DNA from: Idiomarina aminovorans
GTDB taxonomy: Bacteria > Pseudomonadota > Gammaproteobacteria > Enterobacterales > Alteromonadaceae
DNA length: 64,000 nucleotides
Reading direction: 5' to 3'
NCBI RefSeq assembly: GCF_023155095.1
Contig: NZ_JAKNDA010000002.1
Coordinates: 124,001-188,000 of the forward strand
Positions 51,536 to 62,189 of the stretch are shown piece after piece; the stretch's first letter is position 1; the number at the start of each line of letters is the position of its first letter. The notes beneath the pieces are model-generated. The model was not told the DNA's origin, did not search any database, and saw only the letters and a list, made by a program, of their open reading frames with translations. The position numbers and the translations under genes are program-made.

Positions 51536-53659
51536 GTGGCTCGTAAAACTTCCATAGAGCGCTATCGTAATATCGGTATTTGTGCTCACGTAGACGCCGG
51601 TAAAACAACAACCACCGAACGTGTGTTGTTCTATACTGGTCTGTCTCACAAAATTGGTGAGGTGCACGATGGTGCAGCCACCATGGACTGGATGGAGCAA
51701 GAACAAGAACGTGGTATTACTATCACGTCAGCAGCTACCACCTGTTTTTGGCAGGGTATGGACAAGCAATTTCCGGAGCATCGTGTCAACATCATCGATA
51801 CTCCCGGACACGTTGATTTCACTATCGAAGTTGAACGTTCTTTGCGTGTTCTTGATGGCGCTGTTGTTGTACTTTGTGCATCATCTGGTGTTCAGCCTCA
51901 GACAGAAACTGTCTGGCGTCAGGCAAACAAATATGAAGTACCGCGCATGGTATTCGTCAACAAGATGGACCGTGCAGGCGCAGACTTCTTATCTGTCGTA
52001 GATCAAATGAAAACACGTTTGGCAGCTCAGGCTGTTCCAATGCAGTTACCAGTAGGCTCGGAAGACAACTTCCGTGGCGTTGTGGACTTGGTTAAAATGA
52101 AGTTCATTAACTGGAGCGAAGAAGACATGGGTACTTCATTCACTTATGAAGATATCCCTGCTGACATGGTTGATGACTGCGAACAATATCACAATGAGTT
52201 AGTAGAAGCTGCGGCTGAAGCTAACGAAGAGTTGATGAATAAATACCTGGAAGGCGGTGAGTTAACAGAAGACGAAATCAAGCAAGGCTTGCGCATTCGT
52301 ACTTTGGCTAACGACATCTGCTTGGTTGCTTGTGGTTCGGCGTTCAAAAACAAAGGTGTTCAGGCAGTGCTTGACGCTGTTATTGAATACTTGCCATCGC
52401 CAACCGAAGTTAAGCCTATCACCGGTATTTTGGATGATGAATCTGAAGGCGTACGTAAGTCGTCTGATGACGAACCATTTTCTGCTCTGGCGTTTAAAAT
52501 TGCGACTGACCCATTTGTTGGTACGTTAACATTCGTTCGCGTTTACTCTGGTATATTGAACCAGGGTGACGGTGTTGTTAACCCAGTTAAGAACAAAAAA
52601 GAACGCGTTGGCCGTATGGTACAGATGCACTCAAATAGCCGCGAAGAAATCAAAGAAGTTCGCGCTGGTGATATTGCAGCACTCATTGGTCTTAAAGACG
52701 TTACTACAGGTGACACACTGTGTGATCCAAGCAACAAAATCACACTTGAGCGTATGGAGTTCCCTGAACCGGTTATTTCGGTTGCAGTAGAGCCAAAAAC
52801 CAAAGCTGACCAAGAAAAAATGGGTATTGCTTTAGGTAAACTGGCAGCAGAGGATCCATCGTTCCGTGTTAAAACTGACGAAGAATCTGGCCAGACAATC
52901 ATCTCTGGTATGGGTGAACTTCACCTTGATATCCTCGTTGACCGTATGAAGCGTGAATTCAAGGTTGAATGTAACGTTGGTCAGCCTCAGGTTGCTTATC
53001 GTGAAGCGATTCGTGAGCCGATTGAAGTCGAAGGTAAATTCGTACGTCAATCTGGTGGTCGCGGTCAGTTCGGTCACGTTTGGGTGAAACTTGAACCGAT
53101 GACGGTCGAAGAAGACGCCAACGGCGATGACATTATTTACAAATTCGTGAACGAAATTGTGGGTGGTGTTGTACCGAAAGAGTACATCCCTGCCGTAGAT
53201 AAGGGTATTCAAGAACAGATGCAGCAAGGCGTCTTGGCTGGCTATCCTGTGTTGGGTGTGAAAGCGACTTTATATGATGGTTCATACCACGATGTCGACT
53301 CGTCTGAAATGGCATTTAAAATTGCAGGTAGCATGGCCTTCAAGAAAGGCGCATTACAAGCAAATCCTGCTCTGTTAGAGCCAACGATGAAAGTCGAAGT
53401 CATCACTCCTGAGGAATCAATGGGTGATGTCGTCGGTGATTTAAACCGTCGTCGCGGTCTTATTGACGGTATGGAAGAAGCTCCGGGTGGCTTGAAAGCA
53501 GTGAATGCTCAGGTACCACTGTCCGAGATGTTTGGTTATGCGACAGACTTGCGTTCGCAAACACAGGGTCGTGCATCCTATTCTATGGAGTTCCTGAAAT
53601 ACTCTGAAGCACCAAATAACATTGCTGAAAAAGTAATGGCTGAGCGTAATGCTAAATAA
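51536..53659 (+). CDS. fusA: Elongation factor G
   Basis: EF-G drives translocation and, with RRF, ribosome recycling. The 707-residue GTPase has [18 protein letters not shown] near residue 13, DTPGHVDFT near residue 88 and [10 protein letters not shown] near residue 142. The start is GTG, with AAGGAG eight bases upstream. The tuf copy 2 ATG lies 59 bases downstream, across a weak hairpin. Confidence 0.97.
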   Translation: MARKTSIERYRNIGICAHVDAGKTTTTERVLFYTGLSHKIGEVHDGAATMDWMEQEQERGITITSAATTCFWQGMDKQFPEHRVNIIDTPGHVDFTIEVERSLRVLDGAVVVLCASSGVQPQTETVWRQANKYEVPRMVFVNKMDRAGADFLSVVDQMKTRLAAQAVPMQLPVGSEDNFRGVVDLVKMKFINWSEEDMGTSFTYEDIPADMVDDCEQYHNELVEAAAEANEELMNKYLEGGELTEDEIKQGLRIRTLANDICLVACGSAFKNKGVQAVLDAVIEYLPSPTEVKPITGILDDESEGVRKSSDDEPFSALAFKIATDPFVGTLTFVRVYSGILNQGDGVVNPVKNKKERVGRMVQMHSNSREEIKEVRAGDIAALIGLKDVTTGDTLCDPSNKITLERMEFPEPVISVAVEPKTKADQEKMGIALGKLAAEDPSFRVKTDEESGQTIISGMGELHLDILVDRMKREFKVECNVGQPQVAYREAIREPIEVEGKFVRQSGGRGQFGHVWVKLEPMTVEEDANGDDIIYKFVNEIVGGVVPKEYIPAVDKGIQEQMQQGVLAGYPVLGVKATLYDGSYHDVDSSEMAFKIAGSMAFKKGALQANPALLEPTMKVEVITPEESMGDVVGDLNRRRGLIDGMEEAPGGLKAVNAQVPLSEMFGYATDLRSQTQGRASYSMEFLKYSEAPNNIAEKVMAERNAK

Positions 53660-53669
53660 GTAAGGTCTG

Positions 53670-53696
53670 GTCCGGTTCTTTCGAGGCCGGGCTTTT
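53670..53696 (+). terminator. Weak hairpin between fusA and tuf copy 2
   Basis: GTCCGG (53670-53675) pairs with CCGGGC (53687-53692) with one G-U, followed by TTTT. The stem is short and the loop is 11 bases, so any termination is likely partial. Confidence 0.4.
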
Positions 53697-53718
53697 AACT
53701 TAAGTTTGAGGATATATC

Positions 53719-54903
53719 ATGTCTAAAGAAAAATTTGAACGTTCGAAGCCGCACTTAAACGTCGGCACCATCGGTCACGTTGACCACGGTAAAACAACCC
53801 TGACGGCTGCTATCACAACAGTTTTGGCAAAAGTTTATGGTGGTGCGGCGAAAGACTTCGCAGCCATCGATAACGCGCCGGAAGAGAAAGAGCGTGGTAT
53901 CACCATTTCAACGTCACACGTTGAATATGACACGCCGACCCGCCACTATGCGCACGTAGACTGCCCGGGACACGCTGACTATGTTAAAAACATGATCACC
54001 GGTGCGGCGCAGATGGACGGTGCTATTCTGGTCGTAGCAGCAACCGACGGCCCAATGCCACAGACACGTGAGCACATCTTGTTGTCACGTCAGGTCGGCG
54101 TTCCTTACATCGTGGTATTCATGAACAAATGTGACATGGTAGACGATGAAGAGCTGTTAGAGCTGGTAGAAATGGAAGTTCGTGAGCTGTTGTCAGAATA
54201 TGACTTCCCGGGCGACGACCTGCCGGTGGTTCAGGGCTCAGCACTGAAAGCGCTGGAAGGCGACGAAGACTGGGCGAAGAAAATTGTCGAGCTTGCAGAC
54301 TCGCTGGATTCTTACATTCCGGAGCCAGAGCGTGACATCGATAAGCCGTTCATCATGCCAATAGAAGACGTATTCTCGATTTCAGGTCGTGGTACGGTGG
54401 TAACGGGTCGTGTAGAGCGCGGTATCGTGCGTACAGGCGACGAGTGTGAAATCGTTGGTATGAAAGATACGACGAAGACCACCGTTACCGGTGTTGAGAT
54501 GTTCCGTAAGCTGCTTGACGAAGGTCGTGCCGGCGAGAACATCGGTGCGTTGCTGCGTGGCACGAAGCGTGACGACGTAGAGCGTGGACAGGTATTGGCG
54601 AAGCCAAAAACAATCACGCCGCATACGAAGTTCGAAGCGGAAGTTTACGTACTGGGTAAAGACGAAGGTGGCCGTCATACGCCATTCTTTAAAGGCTATC
54701 GTCCCCAGTTCTATTTCCGTACGACAGACGTAACGGGCGCAGTAGAATTGCCGGAAGGCGTAGAAATGGTTATGCCTGGCGACAACCTGAAATTCGTTGT
54801 AGATTTGATTGCTCCAATCGCAATGGACGAAGGTCTGCGTTTCGCTATCCGTGAGGGTGGCCGTACCGTAGGTGCAGGCGTTGTATCAAAAATCATGGAC
54901 TAA
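53719..54903 (+). CDS. tuf: Elongation factor Tu, copy 2
   Basis: This is the second EF-Tu gene, in the str operon position like E. coli tufA. The 394-residue protein is identical to copy 1 at 36962; I found three synonymous base differences. Its upstream sequence (GAGGATATATC) is unlike that of copy 1. I see no separate promoter in the short gap after fusA. The S10 operon that often follows this gene is not present. Confidence 0.98.
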   Translation: MSKEKFERSKPHLNVGTIGHVDHGKTTLTAAITTVLAKVYGGAAKDFAAIDNAPEEKERGITISTSHVEYDTPTRHYAHVDCPGHADYVKNMITGAAQMDGAILVVAATDGPMPQTREHILLSRQVGVPYIVVFMNKCDMVDDEELLELVEMEVRELLSEYDFPGDDLPVVQGSALKALEGDEDWAKKIVELADSLDSYIPEPERDIDKPFIMPIEDVFSISGRGTVVTGRVERGIVRTGDECEIVGMKDTTKTTVTGVEMFRKLLDEGRAGENIGALLRGTKRDDVERGQVLAKPKTITPHTKFEAEVYVLGKDEGGRHTPFFKGYRPQFYFRTTDVTGAVELPEGVEMVMPGDNLKFVVDLIAPIAMDEGLRFAIREGGRTVGAGVVSKIMD

Positions 54904-54924
54904 AGCAGTCGAATTGATTTTAAG

Positions 54925-54949
54925 AGCCTGGCTTCGGCCGGGCTTTTTT
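54925..54949 (+). terminator. Intrinsic terminator after tuf copy 2
   Basis: The hairpin AGCCTGGC-TTCG-GCCGGGCT with a T run is identical to that after copy 1. It marks the end of the str operon. Confidence 0.92.
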
Positions 54950-55048
54950 ATGCGCGGTATAAGTCGGTTAAGGCTTGTTGATCTAGTGTTGACATTTAGG
55001 GTTAAAAAATGAATTATTGAAGAAGATACTTAACCTATAGTTAATCAA

Positions 55049-55840
55049 TTGAAATTAATCAGATATCTTTCTGTGATTACTTTTATCATGCTAAGCGAGT
55101 CAGCTTCAGCAAAAATACCTGTCTATGTGGCTGCCTACGAACACCCGCCTTATTTTTCCGGCGCTCTTGAAACTGATCTCACTCGGGAATTAATCCGATT
55201 ATTCAATGAGCATCAGGACAGTTACCAATTCCTTATTCACGTGATCCCGCCAAGGAGTCGTTATGAAGCTTTAAGTGAGGGCGGCTGCTGCGATGCTATA
55301 TTTTTTGAGTCACCGCTTTGGGGTTGGAGTAAAAGTGGCGTTGGTTACAGTAAGACCATTCCTTTAGTCAACGGAAAGGAAAGGTTAGTCGCTTTAAAAA
55401 GAGAAGGTATCGATCAGTCTTTTTTTAAATCGTACGAAGGTAAAACTTTAGGCGGTGTAAAAGGTTACCACTATTTGCTGGGCGGCAAACTTATCGCTAC
55501 AAATGAAGCAAAAGAAAAATACAGTATTTATCTGGCCGACTCGCGAATCATTAATTTACGGATGGTACTGGGTGGTAGAGTCGACCTAACTGTTGTGAAT
55601 GACGAACTGTTAGCAGCGCTACAAGGTTCACACCAGGTAAGAGTAGATAACCTATTGCTTTGTGAAAAAGCCAGCCTTGAGTACAATCTACACATGCTGG
55701 TTGGCAACGACAAAAGCATTGGTGCAGAAACGTTACAGCGGTTAATGAGGGAACTGGGACGCAAAGGTGAGCTCGATACCCTGTTTAAACGATTTAATAT
55801 GGAGCGTTTCCAGCTATACCGTCCCTCAACAATCCGCTAG
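55049..55840 (+). CDS. Periplasmic solute-binding-like protein (family 3 type)
   Basis: This 263-residue protein has a signal peptide (about residues 1-22, ending SASA) and a periplasmic binding-protein pattern starting PVYVAAYEHPPYF, similar to amino-acid binding proteins of ABC systems. No transporter permease or ATPase lies nearby. It may act as a free receptor or be an orphan of the family. The start is TTG at 55049 with no good ribosome site; no better in-frame ATG precedes the signal peptide. The 3' end overlaps the convergent glutaminase gene by 4 bases. Confidence 0.75.
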   Translation: MKLIRYLSVITFIMLSESASAKIPVYVAAYEHPPYFSGALETDLTRELIRLFNEHQDSYQFLIHVIPPRSRYEALSEGGCCDAIFFESPLWGWSKSGVGYSKTIPLVNGKERLVALKREGIDQSFFKSYEGKTLGGVKGYHYLLGGKLIATNEAKEKYSIYLADSRIINLRMVLGGRVDLTVVNDELLAALQGSHQVRVDNLLLCEKASLEYNLHMLVGNDKSIGAETLQRLMRELGRKGELDTLFKRFNMERFQLYRPSTIR

Positions 55841-56793
55841 TAAACGCTCAGACCCAGTCTGTTAGCCAGCTCTCTGACCATATACATACCACGGGCACTG
55901 TTGCCAAAACTGTTTAATCTTGGGCTCCAGGTGCAAATTATACCGAAGTCGGGCACTACAGCAATGGTACCACCGCCAACACCGCTTTTTGCCGGTACAC
56001 CCACCGTAAAAGCAAACTCACCACTTTGATCATACATGCCACTGGTTGAAAGCAGAGCGTTAATGCGCTGGGAGTCTCGTTTGGACATAATTTGTTTTTT
56101 GGAAAAAGGACAGATTCCGTCATTGGCAAGAAACGTAAAGGACTGAGCCAGGTTTTCGCAGGACATCGTCAAAGCACACTGCCAAAAATAATGATCGAGC
56201 AGTTCATCAACCTCAGCATCAATATTGCCAAAGCTTTTCATTAAGTGAGCAAGAGCCGCATTGCGATGGCCATGCTCTTTTTCGGAGTGGTGTACAACTT
56301 CATCAGCATATACATTGTCGTTGCCGCATAAGCTACGAACTAAACTTAAAACGGCATTTTTACTGGCGGAATAACGACTGACCAGCACGTCACTGACGAC
56401 AATAGCGCCTGCATTTATCATGGGGTTACGGGGAATGCCTTGCTCCCATTCCAACTGCACTATCGAGTTAAATGCCTGGCCCGAAGGCTCCATTTTAACC
56501 CGCTCCCATAGTTCTTCGCCTAAGCGCTCCATTGCCAGCATGAGGCCAAAAATTTTTGAAATGGACTGGATGGAAAATTGCTCGCCAGTATCACCCACGT
56601 TAAATATCTCGCCATCCAGCGTGGCCAGGGTTAATCCGCAGAGCTCAGGGTCAACCTCTGCTAATGCCGGAATGTAGTTTGCAACATGCCCCTCGGTAAT
56701 CTCCATCGCCTGTTGGTGAATTTCTTCCAAGAAACGATGAAGATCATCGGGGGCGTGTATCTGTTGCCCACCACTGACAAGATCACGCGTCAA
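55837..56793 (-). CDS. glsA: Glutaminase
   Basis: The enzyme hydrolyses glutamine to glutamate and ammonia. It belongs to the serine-dependent beta-lactamase-fold glutaminases. The catalytic SxxK is in FSIQSISKIFGLML near residue 75. QGIPRNPMINAGAIVVSD and FTVGVPAKSGVGGGTIAVVP are signatures. Start is a TTG at 56793, with GGAG seven bases upstream, which gives a full-length N-terminus; the next ATG would remove a conserved region. Length is 318 residues (E. coli YneH 308). It overlaps the upstream thioesterase gene by 11 bases. Confidence 0.93.
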   Translation of the reverse strand: MTRDLVSGGQQIHAPDDLHRFLEEIHQQAMEITEGHVANYIPALAEVDPELCGLTLATLDGEIFNVGDTGEQFSIQSISKIFGLMLAMERLGEELWERVKMEPSGQAFNSIVQLEWEQGIPRNPMINAGAIVVSDVLVSRYSASKNAVLSLVRSLCGNDNVYADEVVHHSEKEHGHRNAALAHLMKSFGNIDAEVDELLDHYFWQCALTMSCENLAQSFTFLANDGICPFSKKQIMSKRDSQRINALLSTSGMYDQSGEFAFTVGVPAKSGVGGGTIAVVPDFGIICTWSPRLNSFGNSARGMYMVRELANRLGLSVY

Positions 56794-57190
56794 GAGGGTG
56801 CTCCGGATGCGTTATTGTTGATAAACGCTCTTTTAACTGCTGGGATAGCTTCACAGAACGCTCCTGTTGGTAGTCAAAATAGACCAGCACTGTTTTACCT
56901 TTGGCGCACATCTTATCTTTTTGCCAAATTTCGGTGGTGATATCAAACGAGCTGCCACCTAAACGGCTAACGTAAGTCTTGACCGTTACGTGCCCTCCAA
57001 AGTAAATAGGCAGTAAAAAATCGACCTCAAGGCGTGCCACAATTAAGCTTTGCGTTTCGGGAGACATTTCCCCGAAGAAGTCAAAAATAGGCAAGCGGCC
57101 CGTTTCTATCCAGCCTGGAATGACTGTATTATTGACGTGCCCAAGCGCATCGGTTTCATAAAATCGTACTTTAAAGTCTTCCGTTAACAT
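56783..57190 (-). CDS. Acyl-CoA thioesterase, 4HBT family
   Basis: This 135-residue hot-dog-fold thioesterase has the catalytic region VRFYETDALGHVNNTVIPGW near residue 9, with the Asp that typifies the YbgC/4-hydroxybenzoyl-CoA type. The substrate cannot be read from the sequence. It lies 11 bases downstream of uvrA, on the same strand and likely cotranscribed with uvrA and glsA. Its end overlaps the glutaminase start. Confidence 0.88.
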   Translation of the reverse strand: MLTEDFKVRFYETDALGHVNNTVIPGWIETGRLPIFDFFGEMSPETQSLIVARLEVDFLLPIYFGGHVTVKTYVSRLGGSSFDITTEIWQKDKMCAKGKTVLVYFDYQQERSVKLSQQLKERLSTITHPEHPLDA

Positions 57191-57201
57191 GTTGCATCCT
57201 T

Positions 57202-60030
57202 TTATGACTGCTTAATAAGCATAGGTTTCAAGAAACGAGCCGTATGTGAGCGCTCATTTTCACAAATTTCTTCGGGCGTGCCTTCGCACAGTATCTCACC
57301 TCCACCATGACCGCCTTCCGGGCCTAAATCGATGATCCAGTCCGCGGTTTTTATCACATCGAGGTTATGCTCAATAACCACGACAGTGTTGCCGTGGTCA
57401 CGCAGACGATGAATAACCGCCAACAGTTGTTTAATGTCATGGAAGTGCAGACCGGTGGTTGGCTCATCCAGAATATATAACGTCTTTCCGGTATCACGCT
57501 TAGACAATTCGCGTGATAATTTAACACGTTGAGCCTCACCGCCAGATAGCGTTGTCGCTGACTGCCCTAAACGAACATAGGATAAACCCACATCCATTAA
57601 GGTTTGTAGCTTACGTGCAATAGCTGGCACCGGACTGAAGAACTCACGAGCATCTTCAATGGTCATATCCAGTACTTCGTGAATATTCTTGCCTTTGTAT
57701 TGGACTTCCAGGGTTTCGCGGTTGTAACGCTGGCCTTTACAAATATCGCAAGGCACGTAAACATCCGGCAAAAAGTGCATTTCGACCTTAATAACACCGT
57801 CACCCTGGCAGGCTTCACAGCGACCGCCACGAACGTTAAAACTGAATCGACCCGGCTTGTAACCACGGGCTCTGGACTCTGGTACACCCGCAAACAGTTC
57901 CCGTATAGGAGTAAAAATACCGGTATAAGTGGCCGGATTCGATCGTGGCGTGCGGCCTATCGGGCTCTGGTCGATATCCACTACTTTATCCAGCAACTGC
58001 ATTCCTTCAACACTCTTATGCGGAGCAGCTTCGCCGGTGGTTGCGCCGTTTAACTCATGGTGTGCAACATGAAACAGGGTATTGTTTACCAGAGTCGATT
58101 TACCGGAACCTGAGACTCCGGTCACACAGGTCATAACGCCCAGGGGTAAATTGAAATCGACATTTTTCAAGTTGTTGGCGCTAGCTCCGCGAATGGTCAG
58201 CCTGCGCTTATCGGGCTTATGCCGTTGCTTAGGTATTTCTATTTCTTTACGGCCAGCGAGGTAATCGCCGGTGAGTGAGTCTTTACTCGACACTATGTCG
58301 TCGACTTGCCCCTGAGCAATAATCTCACCGCCGTGAACGCCGGCGCCGGGCCCAATATCGATAACATGATCAGCCTGACGAATCGCATCTTCATCGTGTT
58401 CGACCACAATGACCGTATTTCCCAAGTCACGTAAGTGCGTCAGAGTGTTCAGCAGGCGTTCATTATCTCGTTGGTGTAAGCCAATACTGGGCTCATCCAG
58501 CACGTACATAACACCAACCAGACCGGCACCAATTTGGCTGGCCAGACGGATACGCTGCGCTTCACCACCGGACAACGTTTCTGCGCTACGGGACAGACTT
58601 AGATAGTTAAGTCCGACATTCACCAAAAACCGCAATCGATCATTAATTTCTTTCAGAATTTTTTCGGCTATCTGGGCGCGCTGCCCTTCCATATTCAGTT
58701 GCTGGAAAAACTCGAGGGCGTCGCCAATCGACTGCTCAACAATTTCCGGCAGAGTGGTATCCTGAATAAAGACATGGCGGGCTTCGGTACGTAAGCGCGT
58801 GCCACCACAACTTTTACAAGGTTGCGTTGCTACGTATTTGGACAATTCATCACGTACCGCTTGTGATTCCGTTTCGCGGTAACGGCGCTGCATGTTGGGA
58901 ATAATGCCTTCAAATGCGTGCGCCCTTACCACTTTGTCGCCACGGTCGTTCATGTAGGTAAATTTAATTTCTTCTTTACCACTACCGAACAAAATTTTCT
59001 CACGGACCTCGTCAGGCAGTTGGTTGAACGGCTGCGACAACTTAAAGTCGTAATGTTTGGCTAAGGACTGCAGCATTTGATAATAATAGAAATTGCGTTT
59101 GTCCCAGCCACGAATAGCGCCACCGGTCAGCGATAACTCGGCGTTTATTACCACTTTTTCCGGAGCGAAGAACTGTTCAACTCCCAGCCCATCGCAGGTT
59201 GTGCAGGCGCCGGCAGGGTTATTGAATGAAAACAACCGAGGTTCCAGTTCCTGCATGCTGTAGCCACAGTGTGGGCAGGCAAAGTTTGCTGAGAAGATAT
59301 CGGCCTCGGCCTCACCTTCCATCGGCACTACCAGGGCGGTTCCACCACTAAGGTCCAGTGCCGTTTCGAACGACTCGGCCAGACGCTGCTCCATACCCTC
59401 ACGCACTTTAAAACGGTCAACGACCACCTCAATAGTGTGTTTTTTCTGCAATTCCAGTGTGGGTGGATCGCTCAAGTCGCAAATTTCACCGTCAATGCGA
59501 GCGCGAATAAAACCCTGCAATGCTAAATTTTCCAGAACTTTTAAATGTTCACCCTTGCGGTTCTGAATAATAGGAGCCAGCAACATGCGCTTTTCGCCTT
59601 CCGGCCCGTCTAATACGTTATCGACCATCTGCGATATCGTCTGCGCCGCCAACGGAACATCGTGAGTTGGGCAGCGGGGCTCACCGACCCGGGCGAACAT
59701 CAAACGCAGGTAGTCGTAAATTTCGGTGATGGTACCGACGGTCGAGCGCGGATTGTGTGAGGTCGACTTCTGCTCAATTGAAATAGCCGGCGATAAACCC
59801 TCAATACTGTCTACGTCGGGTTTTTCCATCAGTGATAAGAACTGACGAGCGTAAGCGGATAATGACTCAACGTAGCGTCGTTGCCCCTCGGCATACAGCG
59901 TGTCGAAAGCTAGCGACGACTTGCCCGAGCCCGATAAACCGGTAATCACAATAAGCTTATTGCGCGGTATCGTCAGATTGAAATTTTTTAAATTGTGCGT
60001 GCGTGCGCCGCGTACTTCAATAGTATCCAT
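57202..60030 (-). CDS. uvrA: Excinuclease ABC subunit A
   Basis: UvrA recognises DNA damage with UvrB in nucleotide excision repair. The 942-residue protein has two ABC ATPase modules. Walker A motifs are [20 protein letters not shown] near residue 31 and [16 protein letters not shown] near residue 640. Two zinc fingers are visible (CPHCGYSM...CTTCDG and [14 protein letters not shown]...CDICKG). Signatures such as [16 protein letters not shown] complete the match. It is divergent from the MFS gene, with ssb beyond it, a neighbourhood common in Gammaproteobacteria. I see no LexA box. Confidence 0.97.
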   Translation of the reverse strand: MDTIEVRGARTHNLKNFNLTIPRNKLIVITGLSGSGKSSLAFDTLYAEGQRRYVESLSAYARQFLSLMEKPDVDSIEGLSPAISIEQKSTSHNPRSTVGTITEIYDYLRLMFARVGEPRCPTHDVPLAAQTISQMVDNVLDGPEGEKRMLLAPIIQNRKGEHLKVLENLALQGFIRARIDGEICDLSDPPTLELQKKHTIEVVVDRFKVREGMEQRLAESFETALDLSGGTALVVPMEGEAEADIFSANFACPHCGYSMQELEPRLFSFNNPAGACTTCDGLGVEQFFAPEKVVINAELSLTGGAIRGWDKRNFYYYQMLQSLAKHYDFKLSQPFNQLPDEVREKILFGSGKEEIKFTYMNDRGDKVVRAHAFEGIIPNMQRRYRETESQAVRDELSKYVATQPCKSCGGTRLRTEARHVFIQDTTLPEIVEQSIGDALEFFQQLNMEGQRAQIAEKILKEINDRLRFLVNVGLNYLSLSRSAETLSGGEAQRIRLASQIGAGLVGVMYVLDEPSIGLHQRDNERLLNTLTHLRDLGNTVIVVEHDEDAIRQADHVIDIGPGAGVHGGEIIAQGQVDDIVSSKDSLTGDYLAGRKEIEIPKQRHKPDKRRLTIRGASANNLKNVDFNLPLGVMTCVTGVSGSGKSTLVNNTLFHVAHHELNGATTGEAAPHKSVEGMQLLDKVVDIDQSPIGRTPRSNPATYTGIFTPIRELFAGVPESRARGYKPGRFSFNVRGGRCEACQGDGVIKVEMHFLPDVYVPCDICKGQRYNRETLEVQYKGKNIHEVLDMTIEDAREFFSPVPAIARKLQTLMDVGLSYVRLGQSATTLSGGEAQRVKLSRELSKRDTGKTLYILDEPTTGLHFHDIKQLLAVIHRLRDHGNTVVVIEHNLDVIKTADWIIDLGPEGGHGGGEILCEGTPEEICENERSHTARFLKPMLIKQS

Positions 60031-60146
60031 AATTCCCGTCTGTTGTTCAGTAATTGACTGACGACAAAACGTTATTATCGCACAGTGTTAGGCATCTGGT
60101 ACAATAGCAGCATCATTTATCATGTTACTGATTTAAAAGCAGTGAA

Positions 60147-61526
60147 ATGACGCAGCAAAAACTCAATAAAACCGAACGAAAAGGCGCTTTAGCACTGGCG
60201 TCCGTATTTGGTATACGGATGCTGGGGCTGTTTTTGATCATGCCGGTCCTGGCCGTTTATGCGCAAGATTATCCGGATTACTCTCCGCTATGGGTAGGGA
60301 TTGCCCTGGGGGCTTATGGTTTAACCCAGGCGCTGCTGCAAATTCCGCTGGGTATGCTGTCCGATCGCTTCGGGCGCAAACCCATTATTGTTGGCGGACT
60401 GCTGGTTTTTGTGGGTGGTAGCATTGTGGCGGCGCAGGCAGATACATTATTCGGGGTGTCTGTTGGTCGTGGCCTACAAGGTCTGGGTGCTATTGCGGCT
60501 GCTATATTAGCTCTGGCAGCTGATTTATCGCGAGATGATCAACGACCAAAAGTTATGGCTATCATTGGCATGTGTATCGGCTTGGCATTTGCCGTGTCAA
60601 TAGTTGCCGGGCCGTTGCTGGGCGACATTATTGGTTTGTCCGGTCTGTTCTGGTTTACCGCTGCCAGTGGTGTGCTGGGTATTTTTGTGTTGTTGCTTAG
60701 TGTGCCTAAAGTGGTTACCACGTCGGCACGCCGTGAGTCTTTGCCCGTTTTGTCAGAGTTGGGGAACTTACTTAAACACAAACAGTTATGGTGCCTGAAC
60801 AGTGGCATTTTTGTTTTACACGCTATTTTAACGGCATGGTTTGTGACTTTGCCAATGCAATTACAAAACGCTGGTTTCGAGAGTCAGACTCATGCCTGGT
60901 TCTACTTACCGACGCTCGCCGCTTCTATTTTGTTTATGGTACCGATGATCATCAACAGTTCACGAAACAATAACTCAGTGCAGTGGCTGCGGTTTTCTGT
61001 TGTGACATTAATTATGTCTTTGCTTATTATTGGTGTGGCCGGGCAGTCGGGATGGTTGCTGGTTGCCGCGCTGGTGATATTTTTCACCGGCTTTAATTTT
61101 ATTGAAGCCAGTTTGCCTTCATTGTTGACCCGTATCGCGCCTGCCGGAAGTAAAGGCAGTGCCAGTGGCATTTATTCAACCGGACAGTTTCTGGGGTCCT
61201 TTGTCGGTGGCGTAGCGGGCGGTTCGGTCTTACAATTTTTTGGGACATCAGGCGTTGTCGTTTTCTGCCTGATCTTGCTAGTATGTTGGTTTCTCATTAG
61301 CTTAGTGATGGTGAATCCCGCAGGCGTTACCAGCATATCCTTATCATTGCCCGGATTATCTGAAGACAAAGCTATTAATTTAAGTGAGCGGTTACTTAGG
61401 GTAACCGGCGTGGCGGAAGCAAGATGGGTTGAAGAAGATCAGGCAACTTATTTAAAAGTTGATAAAAAGCACTATGACGAAAAGGCGGTTAATCAGTTGC
61501 TTGAAAAAGCATCGGTCGCCCAATAA
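60147..61526 (+). CDS. MFS transporter, YajR-like, with C-terminal domain
   Basis: This 459-residue major facilitator has twelve predicted membrane helices. The loop 2-3 signature is GMLSDRFGRKPIIVGG near residue 68. The last 65 residues, after helix 12, form a soluble domain (SLPGLSEDKAINLSERLLRV then VAEARWVEEDQATYLKVDKK) like the ferredoxin-like YAM domain of E. coli YajR. YajR has no known substrate. The gene lies between uvrA and ssb. No promoter is clear, although TACAAT at about 60099 could be a -10. Confidence 0.88.
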   Translation: MTQQKLNKTERKGALALASVFGIRMLGLFLIMPVLAVYAQDYPDYSPLWVGIALGAYGLTQALLQIPLGMLSDRFGRKPIIVGGLLVFVGGSIVAAQADTLFGVSVGRGLQGLGAIAAAILALAADLSRDDQRPKVMAIIGMCIGLAFAVSIVAGPLLGDIIGLSGLFWFTAASGVLGIFVLLLSVPKVVTTSARRESLPVLSELGNLLKHKQLWCLNSGIFVLHAILTAWFVTLPMQLQNAGFESQTHAWFYLPTLAASILFMVPMIINSSRNNNSVQWLRFSVVTLIMSLLIIGVAGQSGWLLVAALVIFFTGFNFIEASLPSLLTRIAPAGSKGSASGIYSTGQFLGSFVGGVAGGSVLQFFGTSGVVVFCLILLVCWFLISLVMVNPAGVTSISLSLPGLSEDKAINLSERLLRVTGVAEARWVEEDQATYLKVDKKHYDEKAVNQLLEKASVAQ

Positions 61527-61567
61527 ATTGAAGCAGTTGTAACGCGCATAAGGAACAGGAGAAACTC

Positions 61568-62125
61568 ATGGCCAGTCGCGGTGTAAATAAAGTTATTTTA
61601 ATTGGTAATTTGGGCGCTGACCCAGAGGTGCGCTATACCCAAAACAGCACAGCGATAGCCAACCTGTCGATTGCAACCAGTGAAACCTGGAAAGACAAGC
61701 AAACAGGCGAGCCGCGCGAGCAAACCGAATGGCACCGTTGCGTCGCCTATCGTCGCTTAGCAGAAATTGCCGGCGAGTACCTGAAAAAAGGCTCTAAAAT
61801 TTATGTTGAAGGCCGTTTGCAGACGCGTAAATGGACCGGGCAGGACAACGTAGAGCGTTATAGCACTGAAGTTGTGATGAACGAACTGCAAATGCTAGAT
61901 TCGCGTGGCGGCTCTCAGGGTGGTGCTCCACCGCAACAAGGACAAGGCTTTGGCGGGGGACAACAAGGTGGCTACGGTGGTGGTCAGCCACAACAGCAAC
62001 CACAGCAACAACAGCGTCCGGCACCGCAGCCTGCGCAGCCGCAAAATCAACCGTCACAGCAAAAACCGGCAGAGCCAGCGCCGTTTTCACCGGACAATGA
62101 CTTTGATGACGATATTCCCTTTTAA
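61568..62125 (+). CDS. ssb: Single-stranded DNA-binding protein
   Basis: SSB coats single-stranded DNA and recruits repair and replication proteins. The 185-residue protein has the OB-fold start [20 protein letters not shown] and [19 protein letters not shown] Gly- and Gln-rich linker (about 115-165) is followed by the C-terminal acidic tip DFDDDIPF that binds partners. AGGAG precedes the ATG. Confidence 0.97.
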   Translation: MASRGVNKVILIGNLGADPEVRYTQNSTAIANLSIATSETWKDKQTGEPREQTEWHRCVAYRRLAEIAGEYLKKGSKIYVEGRLQTRKWTGQDNVERYSTEVVMNELQMLDSRGGSQGGAPPQQGQGFGGGQQGGYGGGQPQQQPQQQQRPAPQPAQPQNQPSQQKPAEPAPFSPDNDFDDDIPF

Positions 62126-62151
62126 GAGTTCTCGTTAGAAAACACGGTAAT

Positions 62152-62178
62152 AAAAAGGCTCCTTTATGGAGCCTTTTT
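62152..62178. terminator. Bidirectional terminator between ssb and add
   Basis: AAAAAGGCTCC (62152-62162) and GGAGCCTTTTT (62168-62178) are perfect complements with a 5-base loop. The A tract on one side and T tract on the other let it serve both convergent genes. Confidence 0.93.
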
Positions 62179-62189
62179 ATTTGAGTCTT

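Larger units (their letters stand above)
53719..54961 (+). repeat. tuf direct repeat, copy 2
   Basis: This is the partner of the repeat at 36962-38204, in the same orientation and offset by 16,757 bases. Identity starts exactly at the ATG and ends 58 bases after the stop, including the terminator. Confidence 0.93.

Noticed and set aside
60031..60146. LexA box between uvrA and the MFS gene or ssb
   Set aside because: I looked for CTG-N10-CAG type spacing in the gap and did not find one. CTG and CAG triplets present there have the wrong spacing.
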